Positions 6,575 to 12,368 of a DNA stretch of 13,512 nt are shown here, piece by piece. The notes under the pieces are model-generated. The model saw nothing but the letters and a program-made list of their open reading frames with translations, was not told the DNA's origin and ran no database searches. The translations under genes were made by a program, and so were the position numbers. How positions within the stretch are numbered: position 1 is the first letter of the stretch; every line of letters begins with the position of its first letter. Source of the DNA: 66-474 sp035547895 (GTDB lineage Bacteria; Pseudomonadota; Gammaproteobacteria; Xanthomonadales; Rhodanobacteraceae); the NCBI GenBank assembly GCA_035547895.1, contig DASZTT010000102.1, positions 1 to 13,512 on the forward strand, written 5' to 3'.

Positions 6575-7945
6575 TCAGCTTCCCAGGCCCATGCCTTTTT
6601 CCTTCTGCTCGCGAATGCGCTTTTCGAGGTAGTGGATGTTGCGCCCGCCATGCTTGAAACCGGAGTCGGCCATGATGCGCTGCTGCAACGGCAGGTTGGT
6701 CTTGACACCCTCGATCACGGTTTCGCTGAGCGCGGTACGCATGCGCGCGATCGCGGTCTTGCGGTCCAGGCCATGCACGATCAGCTTGCCGATCATCGAA
6801 TCGTAGTTCGGCGGAATCCTGTAGCCGTCGTAGAGATGCGTGTCGACGCGCACGCCCGGTCCGCCCGGTGCCTCGAACCGCTTCACCACGCCGGGACTGG
6901 GCATGAAGGTGTCGGGATCTTCAGCATTGATGCGGCATTCGATGGCGTGGCCGCGCGGCACGATGTCTTCCTGCCTGATCGACAGCGGCTGGCCCGCGGC
7001 GATCAGCAACTGCTCGCGCACCAGGTCCACGCCGGTGATCAGCTCCGTCACCGGGTGTTCGACCTGGATGCGGGTGTTCATCTCGATGAAGTAGAAGTGC
7101 CCGTCCTGGAACAGGAACTCGAACGTGCCCGCGCCGCGATAGCCGATGCGGATGCAGGCCTCGGTGCAGATCTTGCCGATCTCGGCGCGCATCTCGGGCG
7201 TGATGCCGGGCGCGGGCGCTTCCTCGACGACCTTCTGGTGGCGGCGCTGCATCGAGCAGTCGCGCTCGCACAGGTGGATCGCGTTGCCCTGCCCGTCGGC
7301 GAGCACCTGGATCTCCACGTGGCGTGGATTCTCCAGGAATTTCTCCATGTACACCTGATCGTTGCCGAACGCGGCGCGTGCTTCGGCGCGCGTGGTCGCA
7401 ATGGCGTTGCCGAGGTGCGCTTCGGTGTGCACGTCGCGCATGCCGCGGCCGCCGCCACCGCCCGCGGCCTTGATCAGCACGGGGTAGCCGATTTCGCGCG
7501 CGATCTTCAGGCTGCGTTCGACGTCGTCGTCCAGCGGACCGTCGGAACCCGGCACGCACGGCACGCCTGCCGCCTTCATGGCCTTGATGGCCTCCACCTT
7601 GTCGCCCATCATGCGGATGGTTTCCGCGCGCGGACCCACGAAGATGAAACCCGATTGCTCGACCTGCTCGGCGAAGTCGGCGTTCTCGGAAAGGAATCCG
7701 TAGCCGGGGTGGATCGCTGAAGCATCGGTAACTTCCGCCGCCGCGATGATCGCCGGGATGTTGAGATAGCTTTTCGCGGACGGCGCCGGGCCGATGCAGA
7801 TGGATTCGTCCGCCATGCCCACGTGCTTCAGGTTGCTGTCGGCGGTTGAATGCACCGCGACTGTCCTGATGCCCATGGTCTGGCAGGCGCGCAGCACGCG
7901 CAGCGCGATTTCGCCGCGGTTCGCGATCAACACTTTATCCAGCAT
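6575..7945 (-). CDS. accC: Biotin carboxylase subunit of acetyl-CoA carboxylase
   Basis: AccC uses ATP and bicarbonate to carboxylate biotin on AccB, the first half-reaction of malonyl-CoA formation for fatty acid synthesis. The protein has 456 residues (E. coli 449) and aligns without gaps to E. coli AccC over the catalytic core, so the active-site residues keep the same numbers: K116, K159, H209, E276, E288, N290, R292 and R338. The N-terminal domain starts MLDKVLIANRGEIALRVLRA. The ATP-grasp glycine-rich loop is AAGGGGGRGM (about 160-169), and EMNTRIQVEHPVTE is the biotin carboxylase signature. The C-terminal tail after HYLEKRI is slightly longer than in E. coli and is Lys/Glu-rich. It lies 6 nt after accB and 8 nt before prmA, so it belongs to one operon with them. 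Confidence 0.99.
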   Translation of the reverse strand: MLDKVLIANRGEIALRVLRACQTMGIRTVAVHSTADSNLKHVGMADESICIGPAPSAKSYLNIPAIIAAAEVTDASAIHPGYGFLSENADFAEQVEQSGFIFVGPRAETIRMMGDKVEAIKAMKAAGVPCVPGSDGPLDDDVERSLKIAREIGYPVLIKAAGGGGGRGMRDVHTEAHLGNAIATTRAEARAAFGNDQVYMEKFLENPRHVEIQVLADGQGNAIHLCERDCSMQRRHQKVVEEAPAPGITPEMRAEIGKICTEACIRIGYRGAGTFEFLFQDGHFYFIEMNTRIQVEHPVTELITGVDLVREQLLIAAGQPLSIRQEDIVPRGHAIECRINAEDPDTFMPSPGVVKRFEAPGGPGVRVDTHLYDGYRIPPNYDSMIGKLIVHGLDRKTAIARMRTALSETVIEGVKTNLPLQQRIMADSGFKHGGRNIHYLEKRIREQKEKGMGLGS

Positions 7946-7951
7946 GGCGCG

Positions 7952-8425
7952 TCAACCGATGACGAACAGCGGTTGATCGAATTCCACCGCCTGGCCGTTC
8001 TCGGCCACGATGGCGAGCACGGTGCCGGCGACCTCGGCCTCGATCTGGTTGAACATCTTCATGGCTTCGATCACGCCCAGCGGATCGCCCACCTTGACCT
8101 GCTGGCCCACCTTCACGAACGCTTCGGCACCCGGCGAGGACGCGGCGTAGAAAGTGCCGACCATCGGCGAGCGCACCACGGTGCCCGGCGGCAGGCCCGG
8201 TTCCGCCGGTGTCGCGCTCGCGGTGTGCGCAGGCACGGCGGCCGGCGCAGGCGTCGCAGCGTGTGTGGCAACAGGGACGGGTGCGGCCATCGCGTGCGGT
8301 GCGACGGCACCGGCCGTCGGGAAACGCGAAAGGCGCACGACTTCCTCGCCTTCCTTGATTTCCAGTTCGGAGAGATTGGATTCTTCGAGCAGTTCGATCA
8401 GTTTCTTGACTTTTCTGAGATCCAT
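7952..8425 (-). CDS. accB: Biotin carboxyl carrier protein of acetyl-CoA carboxylase
   Basis: This 157-residue protein carries the biotin that shuttles carboxyl groups from AccC to the carboxyltransferase AccAD. Residues 1-35 are the conserved N-terminal part (MDLRKVKKLIELLEESNLSELEI). Residues about 36-80 are an Ala/Pro linker, and 82-157 form the biotinyl domain. K123 in EAMKMFNQIEAE is the biotinylated lysine. The residue after MKM is Phe, where E. coli has Met. The protruding thumb of AccB-type carriers is present (TFYAASSPGAEAFVKVG). No strong ribosome site is seen before the ATG at 8425. It lies 27 nt after aroQ and 6 nt before accC, and is probably cotranscribed with both. In E. coli AccB represses its own operon; nothing here tests that. 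Confidence 0.98.
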   Translation of the reverse strand: MDLRKVKKLIELLEESNLSELEIKEGEEVVRLSRFPTAGAVAPHAMAAPVPVATHAATPAPAAVPAHTASATPAEPGLPPGTVVRSPMVGTFYAASSPGAEAFVKVGQQVKVGDPLGVIEAMKMFNQIEAEVAGTVLAIVAENGQAVEFDQPLFVIG

Positions 8426-8452
8426 GACGGACTCGCTGTGTTCGGATGAGGG

Positions 8453-8896
8453 TCAGGCGCCGGCAAGCCGCTTGATCGCGGCATCCAGTGCGTAGCGATA
8501 ACTGTCGGCGCCGAAACCGGCGACGACGCCCGCGGCCAGGTCGGAAAAATACGACTGGCGGCGGAACGCTTCGCGCGCGTGCGGATTCGACAGGTGCACT
8601 TCGATGAAAGGAATCGCGACGGCGGCCAGCGCGTCGCGCAGGGCCACCGACGTATGGGTGAACGCGGCCGGATTGATCAGGATGAAGGCGGTGCCGTCGC
8701 GCTTCGCCGCCTGCACCCGTTCGACCAGTTCGTGCTCGGCATTCGACTGACACGTCGTCAGCGTGTGGCCGGCCGTTTCGGCTTGCCGGCTCAGCGCTGC
8801 ATCGATGTCGGCGAGCGTGGCGCGGCCGTACACCTCCGGCTCGCGATCGCCGAGCAGGTTGAGGTTGGGGCCGTGGAGGACCAGAATCTTTGCCAC
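8453..8896 (-). CDS. aroQ: Type II 3-dehydroquinate dehydratase
   Basis: AroQ dehydrates 3-dehydroquinate to 3-dehydroshikimate, step three of the shikimate pathway to aromatic amino acids. The 147-residue length is typical for the dodecameric type II enzyme. The start is ILVLHGPNLNLLGDREPEVYG, with the active-site R18 and Y23. It continues with INPAAFTHTSVALRDAL (N75, the family asparagine, and H81), FIEVHLSNPHAREAFR (H101 general acid; R112 follows in FRRQSYFSD) and a C-terminal GADSYRYALDAA. It starts with GTG at 8896 and lacks a clear Shine-Dalgarno sequence. It heads the run aroQ-accB-accC-prmA, the same order I recall from Pseudomonas and xanthomonads. The 114 nt upstream hold the likely operon promoter. 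Confidence 0.98.
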   Translation of the reverse strand: MAKILVLHGPNLNLLGDREPEVYGRATLADIDAALSRQAETAGHTLTTCQSNAEHELVERVQAAKRDGTAFILINPAAFTHTSVALRDALAAVAIPFIEVHLSNPHAREAFRRQSYFSDLAAGVVAGFGADSYRYALDAAIKRLAGA

Positions 8897-8910
8897 GCTT
8901 CAGCAGAGTC

Positions 8911-8933
8911 CGCGGCCGCAGCCGGAAGCCGCG
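8911..8933 (-). other. Hairpin in the predicted aroQ leader
   Basis: CGCGGC (8911-8916) and GCCGCG (8928-8933) form a perfect 6-bp stem around an 11-nt GC-rich loop. If the promoter proposed at 8935-8963 is right, the hairpin sits at the very 5' end of the aroQ-acc mRNA, 14 nt before the GTG. It could stabilise the mRNA or hold down translation, but GC-rich DNA makes such stems by chance. Confidence 0.3.
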
Positions 8934-8934
8934 C

Positions 8935-8963
8935 AGTCTGAACTGTCATTCACGTTTTGTCCA
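8935..8963 (-). promoter_or_regulatory. Candidate promoter of the aroQ-accB-accC-prmA operon
   Basis: On the minus strand, TGGACA (8958-8963; 5 of 6 to TTGACA) is followed after exactly 17 nt by CAGACT (8935-8940; 3 of 6 to TATAAT). The -35 and spacing are good and the -10 is weak. Transcription would start near 8928, about 30 nt before the aroQ GTG. Confidence 0.4.
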
Positions 8964-9000
8964 GCGATACCCGATGTATCGCCGAAGTTGAACGAAGTTG
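8964..9000. promoter_or_regulatory. Candidate operator: inverted repeat plus direct repeats upstream of aroQ
   Basis: GCGATAC-CCGAT-GTATCGC (8964-8982) is a perfect 7-bp inverted repeat with a 5-nt centre that directly abuts the proposed -35 box. Next to it, CGAAGTTG occurs twice (8983-8990 and 8993-9000), 10 bp apart, about one helical turn. This is a plausible regulator-binding layout. The inverted repeat could instead be the 3' end hairpin of the tlpA transcript, since it begins 29 nt after the tlpA stop, but no T run follows. Confidence 0.4.
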
Positions 9001-9010
9001 CTGGCGCGTT

Positions 9011-9577
9011 TCAGTGCTTCGCGGCCGCGCTTTCCTTCAACCAATTGTCGAGCAGCCCCTCGTCCAGCGGTCCCAGCCTGGTTTCGAGAATGCGCCCGTC
9101 GCGGCCGATCAGCACGCTGTACGGGAGCAACCCGGCGGTGTCGCCGAACACGGTGGTCGGTACGGGGTCGGCGTCGATGCCGGTCAGGACGGGATAACCG
9201 ACCGCCACGCGTTTCAGGAACGCCGCGGCGGATTGCGGCTGTTCCATCGCCACGCCGACCACCTGCACGCCATCGGCTGCGTGGTCATGCTGGAATTTCG
9301 CCAGCAGCGGCATCTCCTTGAGGCACGGCACGCACCAGCTGGCCCAGAAGTTCAGCAGCACGGCCTTGCCGTGCCACTTTGCGAGGGTGGTGGGCTGGCC
9401 CTGGAGGTCGGGCAGGGTGTAGGCGCTGGCGGCGTCGCCCACCGCCAGGGTTTTCACGCCTGCCGGCGCGGGCGGTTGGTCCGGCATCGGGTTCGCCCAT
9501 CCGTGTTGCAGCCACCAGCCGCCGGCGGCGGCGAGGCAGGCAAGCGCCAGGATCAATAGGGTGCGGCGATCCATCAT
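9011..9577 (-). CDS. TlpA/ResA-type membrane-anchored thioredoxin
   Basis: This 188-residue periplasmic thiol-disulfide oxidoreductase has one N-terminal membrane anchor or signal (about residues 5-22, TLLILALACLAAAGGWWL). The thioredoxin-fold domain spans about 45-185. The active site is W81-C-V-P-C85 in LLNFWASWCVPCLKEMPLL, and the likely cis-proline is P152 in LLPYSVLI. Proteins of this type reduce apocytochrome c or copper-site cysteines and receive electrons from DsbD or CcdA. Its ATG at 9577 overlaps the dsbD TGA in an ATGA, so translation is probably coupled and DsbD is its likely reductant. A second ATG follows at once (MM). No CcmG-specific feature is evident to me, so I give no gene symbol. 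Confidence 0.93.
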   Translation of the reverse strand: MMDRRTLLILALACLAAAGGWWLQHGWANPMPDQPPAPAGVKTLAVGDAASAYTLPDLQGQPTTLAKWHGKAVLLNFWASWCVPCLKEMPLLAKFQHDHAADGVQVVGVAMEQPQSAAAFLKRVAVGYPVLTGIDADPVPTTVFGDTAGLLPYSVLIGRDGRILETRLGPLDEGLLDNWLKESAAAKH

Positions 9578-11376
9578 TGCGCGGCGGTTTCCAGAGCCGC
9601 GCGGACCAATGAGGCCGTCAGTACCGTCGGCAGCGCGTGGCCGGCGCCGCCGCCCCGCGGATACACGACGTACAGCGGCACGCCGGGCGAATGGAATTGC
9701 CGCAGATAGGCACCGATCTCGGGATCGACGTCGGTCCAGTCGCCCTTCATGTAAACGGCGCCGGTTCGCGCGAGCAGGTCATGGAAGCCTTGCGTGTCCA
9801 GCACCGCATACTCGTTGGCCTTGCAGGTGACGCACCAGTCCGCCCCGATGTCCACGAACACCGGCGTGCCGGCGGCGCGCAGCGATTGCAGCTTCGTGGG
9901 GCTGAAGGCCACGCTGCTGCCGTCCGCCGCGGTCGACTGCGCAGGCGGGGCGACGTGCGCAACCGCGTACAGCGATGCCAGTCCGGCCAGCAGCAGCACC
10001 AGCGTGAACGCATGGCCGAAGCGCCGCGCGGGACCTCCGCGTCCGTGCCACCAGAACGCCGCAGCCAGCAGCACCATCGCCACCAATACCAACGCCACCG
10101 CATCGGCGCCGCGCTGGTGCGCCAGTACCCACACTAGCCACACCGCCGACAAATACATCGGAAACGCGAGGATCTGTTTCAGCGTCTCCATCCAGCGGCC
10201 TGGCTTCGGCAGCCATCGCGCCAGCGCGGGCACCAGGCCGATCAACGTCAGCGGCAGCGCCAGGCCGATGCCGAGCACCAGCATCACCAGCAATTCATGC
10301 GACGCCGGCGCCACGAGTGCGTAGGCCAGTGCCACGCCCATGAACGGCGCGGTACAGGGACTGGCGACGACCACCGCCAGCACGCCGGTGAAGAAATGCC
10401 CGGCCGCGCCGCTGCGTCGCGTCAAACCGGTGCCGAGGTTGCCGAGACTCGCGCCGAACTGCACCACCCCCGACATCGACAGCCCCACCGCGAACAATAC
10501 GCACGCCAGCACCGCCACGATCACCGGCTGCTGCAACTGCGTGCCCCAGCCGACCGCGTGGCCGGCGCTGCGCAAGCCCAGGATGGCAAGGCCGATCGCA
10601 AAAAAGGTTGCGATGACGCCCGCCGCGTAGGCCAACGCGTGCGCGCGTGCGCGCTGGCGCGACTCGCCGCTTTCCAGCACGCCGACCGCCTTGATCGCGA
10701 GTACCGGCAGCACGCACGGCATCAGGTTCAGGATCAGGCCGCCGACGAACGCCAGCAGCAGGGCGAATGCCAGTCCCGTGTCGATCGGACCCGCGGCCTG
10801 TGGTGCATTGATGGCTCCGCTCGACGCCGCTGCGCTGGACGAGGCGGCCAGGGAGGCGGTGATCGGATTGCGCGCGCCATTCCCGCCACCCGCTGCTCCA
10901 AGCGGGCCGCCGCCCGCGCTCGGTAGGGTGAAGGTCTGCGTATTCGGCGGGTAGCAGATCTTGGGTTCGACTTCGTGACAGCCCTGATAGCTCACTTCCA
11001 CTTTCAGGGTCGCGGGCATGGCGCCTGCCGCACTGTACGGTAGCGACGCATCGACCGTGCCGTGGTAAATCTCGACGTCGCCGAGATAGGGATCGTGCTC
11101 CTTGATGCCTGCGGGTGTCTGCAAGGCACCGGCCGCGAGCCCGGGCGTCAGGATCTTCGCGTGGATGCGGCCGCGATAGAGGTAGTAGTGCGGCGCGATG
11201 TCGAAGTGCAGCGCGATCGCGCCGGGCTTCGCAATGCTCGCCTTCAAAGCGAACGCCTGCGTCACCGGCAACAGTCCGTCGCCGGGGCTCGCGTTTTGCG
11301 CGGCTGCGCTCGTGGCAGCGAGTAGCAACGTCGCGAAAAGCATCAAAAGTGGGGGAAATCGGCGAACAGCTGACAT
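9574..11376 (-). CDS. dsbD: Thiol:disulfide interchange protein DsbD
   Basis: DsbD moves electrons from cytoplasmic thioredoxin across the inner membrane to periplasmic oxidoreductases. Starting at the ATG at 11376 it has 600 residues. The signal peptide is about 1-26 (MSAVRRFPPLLMLFATLLLA...AAA before Q). The periplasmic alpha domain (about 27-150) has a redox pair C133/C141 in YQGCHEVEPKICYPP. An Ala/Gly/Ser linker follows. Eight membrane helices run from about 200 to 475 with the transmembrane cysteines C221 (NLMPCVLPVL) and C341 (ASPCTAPFMG). The C-terminal thioredoxin gamma domain (about 495-600) has C515/C518 in ADWCVTCKANE. All six redox cysteines are present. An upstream TTG at 11421 would add 15 residues before the signal peptide and is unlikely. 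The gene overlaps tlpA by 4 nt and lies 145 nt after cutA; related operons also pair cutA with dsbD (an old synonym is dipZ). Confidence 0.95.
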   Translation of the reverse strand: MSAVRRFPPLLMLFATLLLAATSAAAQNASPGDGLLPVTQAFALKASIAKPGAIALHFDIAPHYYLYRGRIHAKILTPGLAAGALQTPAGIKEHDPYLGDVEIYHGTVDASLPYSAAGAMPATLKVEVSYQGCHEVEPKICYPPNTQTFTLPSAGGGPLGAAGGGNGARNPITASLAASSSAAASSGAINAPQAAGPIDTGLAFALLLAFVGGLILNLMPCVLPVLAIKAVGVLESGESRQRARAHALAYAAGVIATFFAIGLAILGLRSAGHAVGWGTQLQQPVIVAVLACVLFAVGLSMSGVVQFGASLGNLGTGLTRRSGAAGHFFTGVLAVVVASPCTAPFMGVALAYALVAPASHELLVMLVLGIGLALPLTLIGLVPALARWLPKPGRWMETLKQILAFPMYLSAVWLVWVLAHQRGADAVALVLVAMVLLAAAFWWHGRGGPARRFGHAFTLVLLLAGLASLYAVAHVAPPAQSTAADGSSVAFSPTKLQSLRAAGTPVFVDIGADWCVTCKANEYAVLDTQGFHDLLARTGAVYMKGDWTDVDPEIGAYLRQFHSPGVPLYVVYPRGGGAGHALPTVLTASLVRAALETAAQ

Positions 11377-11467
11377 TTTGGGCAACCACGTGGAAAGGAT
11401 GAGCCGTGCGCCGCGGATCAAGGTCTACGGCAACCTCTTTGAGTGCGCCGTGCGGCAGCGCCGGTTC

Positions 11468-11518
11468 AAAAATGCCTTGCGGAGACTCGGGATTCTCGCA
11501 GGCCGGCGCAAGGCCTGC
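11468..11518 (-). terminator. Overlapping hairpins with T run between cutA and dsbD
   Basis: Reading the minus strand after the cutA stop there are two alternatives. Hairpin A is a perfect 7-bp stem GCAGGCC / GGCCTGC (11498-11504 with 11512-11518; 7-nt loop), starting 3 nt after the stop. Hairpin B pairs GCCTTGCG (11507-11514) with CGCAAGGC (11474-11481), 8 bp around a 25-nt loop, followed by ATTTTTG (T run 11468-11472), as in an intrinsic terminator. A and B share bases 11507-11514, so they cannot form together. B reads as a terminator or attenuator before dsbD, and A as its competitor. Confidence 0.5.
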
Positions 11519-11521
11519 CAC

Positions 11522-11845
11522 TCACGGACCGGCGGTCTGGCGGGCCAGCCAGTCGAGATAGGCCGGCAGTGCTTCGGCAATTTCGACGGCCACCAGTTCC
11601 GGAAGCTCGTACGGATGCAATTCGACCAGGCGTTCGCGCAAGGCGCCGAAGCGTTCGCGGGTGGTCTTGATGATCAACAGGATCTCGGCGTCTTCGTGGA
11701 TTTCGCCCCGCCAGCGGTAGGTGGATTGCACGCCGGATAGCCAGTTGACGCAGGCCGCGAGCCGTTCTTCGACCAGCGTGCGGGCGATCCGCGCCGCGGT
11801 CGCGGCGTCGGGACAGGTCGACAGGCAAAGCAGGGGTTCGGGCAT
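11522..11845 (-). CDS. cutA: Divalent-cation tolerance protein CutA
   Basis: This is a small trimeric CutA1 protein with a ferredoxin-like fold. It was first linked to copper tolerance, but its cellular role is still unclear. From the ATG at 11845 it has 107 residues (E. coli 112). The family core is complete: LLCLSTCPDAATAARIARTLVEERLAACVN, then VQSTYRWRGEIHEDAEILLIIKT and HPYELPELVAVEI. An in-frame start at 11938 would add 31 residues of non-conserved sequence, and I reject it. No Shine-Dalgarno sequence precedes the ATG; a TATACC box 8 nt upstream suggests a nearly leaderless message. It diverges from groES and precedes dsbD. Confidence 0.96.
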   Translation of the reverse strand: MPEPLLCLSTCPDAATAARIARTLVEERLAACVNWLSGVQSTYRWRGEIHEDAEILLIIKTTRERFGALRERLVELHPYELPELVAVEIAEALPAYLDWLARQTAGP

Positions 11846-11852
11846 GGACACA

Positions 11853-11862
11853 GGGTATACCC
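11853..11862 (-). promoter_or_regulatory. GGGTATACCC: -10 box or operator at the cutA start
   Basis: This perfect 10-bp palindrome contains TATACC (minus strand, 11854-11859; 4 of 6 to TATAAT) ending 8 nt before the cutA ATG. If used as a -10, transcription would start within a base or two of the ATG. No -35 box is recognisable. The symmetry could also be a small operator. Confidence 0.35.
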
Positions 11863-11908
11863 GCTGGCCTCGCATCCCGGCCGCGCCCGCCACGTGGCAG
11901 ATGGTGCC

Positions 11909-11927
11909 GAAGAGTTTTGGGCTCTTC
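11909..11927. other. Hairpin in the cutA-groES divergent region
   Basis: GAAGAG and CTCTTC form a perfect 6-bp stem around a 7-nt loop TTTTGGG. It lies between the cutA start and the groES promoter, about 30 nt upstream of the groES -35. The rest of the 208-nt divergent region holds the groES control elements and the cutA -10. No function is assigned. Confidence 0.25.
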
Positions 11928-11956
11928 CGCGCTTTCACGCAATCGAAGGGGAGGCT

Positions 11957-11985
11957 CTTGAATCCGGCCGGGCCGACCCTACAAT
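11957..11985 (+). promoter_or_regulatory. groES-groEL promoter
   Basis: TTGAAT (11958-11963; 4 of 6) and TACAAT (11980-11985; 5 of 6) are separated by 16 nt, a good sigma-70 promoter. The same bases also contain CTTGAA (11957-11962), the -35 core of heat-shock sigma-32 promoters. The -10 side CCCTACAAT is only a loose match to CCCCATNT, so sigma-32 use is possible but unproven. The leader to the groES ATG is about 60 nt. Confidence 0.75.
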
Positions 11986-12011
11986 TGGCACTCGCCGTTG
12001 TTGAGTGCTAA
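11985..12011 (+). promoter_or_regulatory. CIRCE operator (HrcA-binding site)
   Basis: TTGGCACTC, nine bases, then GAGTGCTAA. The consensus is TTAGCACTC-N9-GAGTGCTAA, so there is one mismatch in the left arm (G for A at 11987) and the spacer is exactly nine. The element begins at the last base of the -10 box, so bound HrcA would cover the transcription start. HrcA repression relieved by heat is the known logic for groESL in many bacteria. Confidence 0.93.
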
Positions 12012-12053
12012 CAACGCCAACCCTTTCCCATTCCCAACGCAGCTGGAGTCGTT

Positions 12054-12344
12054 ATGAAGCTTCGTCCGTTGCACGACCGCGTCATCATCAAGCGCCTCGA
12101 GGCGGAAACCAAGTCCGCCGGCGGCATCGTCATTCCCGACACCGCGACCGAAAAGCCGATCAAGGGCGAAGTGGTCGCCGTGGGCACCGGCAAGATCCAG
12201 GAAGACGGCAAGGTCCGCCCGATGGCGGTCAAGGCCGGCGACAAGGTGCTGTTCGGCAAGTATTCCGGCACCGAGGTCAAGGTCGATGGCGAGGAACTGC
12301 TCGTCATGCGCGAAGACGACCTGGTCGCCGTTCTGGAAGGCTGA
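12054..12344 (+). CDS. groES: Co-chaperonin GroES
   Basis: GroES forms the heptameric lid that closes the GroEL folding chamber in the cytosol. The 96-residue length is normal. It starts MKLRPLHDRVIIKRLEAE. The mobile loop that docks on GroEL is about 16-33 (ETKSAGGIVIPDTATEKP). Later motifs are GEVVAVGTG, VKAGDKVLFGKYSGTEVKVDG and the C-terminal EELLVMREDDLVAVLEG. The ATG at 12054 has GGAG 5 nt upstream. It is the first gene of the groESL operon, behind a CIRCE-controlled promoter, with groEL starting 119 nt later. Confidence 0.99.
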   Translation: MKLRPLHDRVIIKRLEAETKSAGGIVIPDTATEKPIKGEVVAVGTGKIQEDGKVRPMAVKAGDKVLFGKYSGTEVKVDGEELLVMREDDLVAVLEG

Positions 12345-12368
12345 TCGAAGCCCGACCACTCCTCAGCC

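Noticed and set aside
5457..7720. Two long plus-strand open frames (5457-6632 and 6632-7720)
   Set aside because: They are antisense to the DUF3426 gene, prmA and accC, all well supported. Their composition is that of GC-rich shadow frames and no family motif is present.
7952..8425. Phe instead of Met after the AccB biotin motif (MKMF) as a sign of an inactive carrier
   Set aside because: The MKM core and the lysine K123 are intact, the thumb is present and the gene is in operon with accC. The position tolerates variation.
11377..11421. TTG start for DsbD at 11421
   Set aside because: It would place 15 residues before a typical signal peptide that begins at the ATG at 11376.
10295..11521. 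A 408-codon minus-strand frame overlapping dsbD
   Set aside because: It is out of frame with dsbD, Arg-rich, and lacks the hydrophobic pattern and cysteine motifs that the dsbD frame shows.
11386..11897. CCACGTGG occurs upstream of both dsbD (11386-11393) and cutA (11890-11897), suggesting a shared operator
   Set aside because: The same 8-mer also occurs within accC (near 7316) and the DUF3426 gene (near 4866). In DNA this GC-rich a few copies are expected by chance.
11846..11938. A 31-residue N-terminal extension of CutA from a start at 11938
   Set aside because: The added residues have no counterpart in CutA proteins, and the ATG at 11845 gives the normal length.
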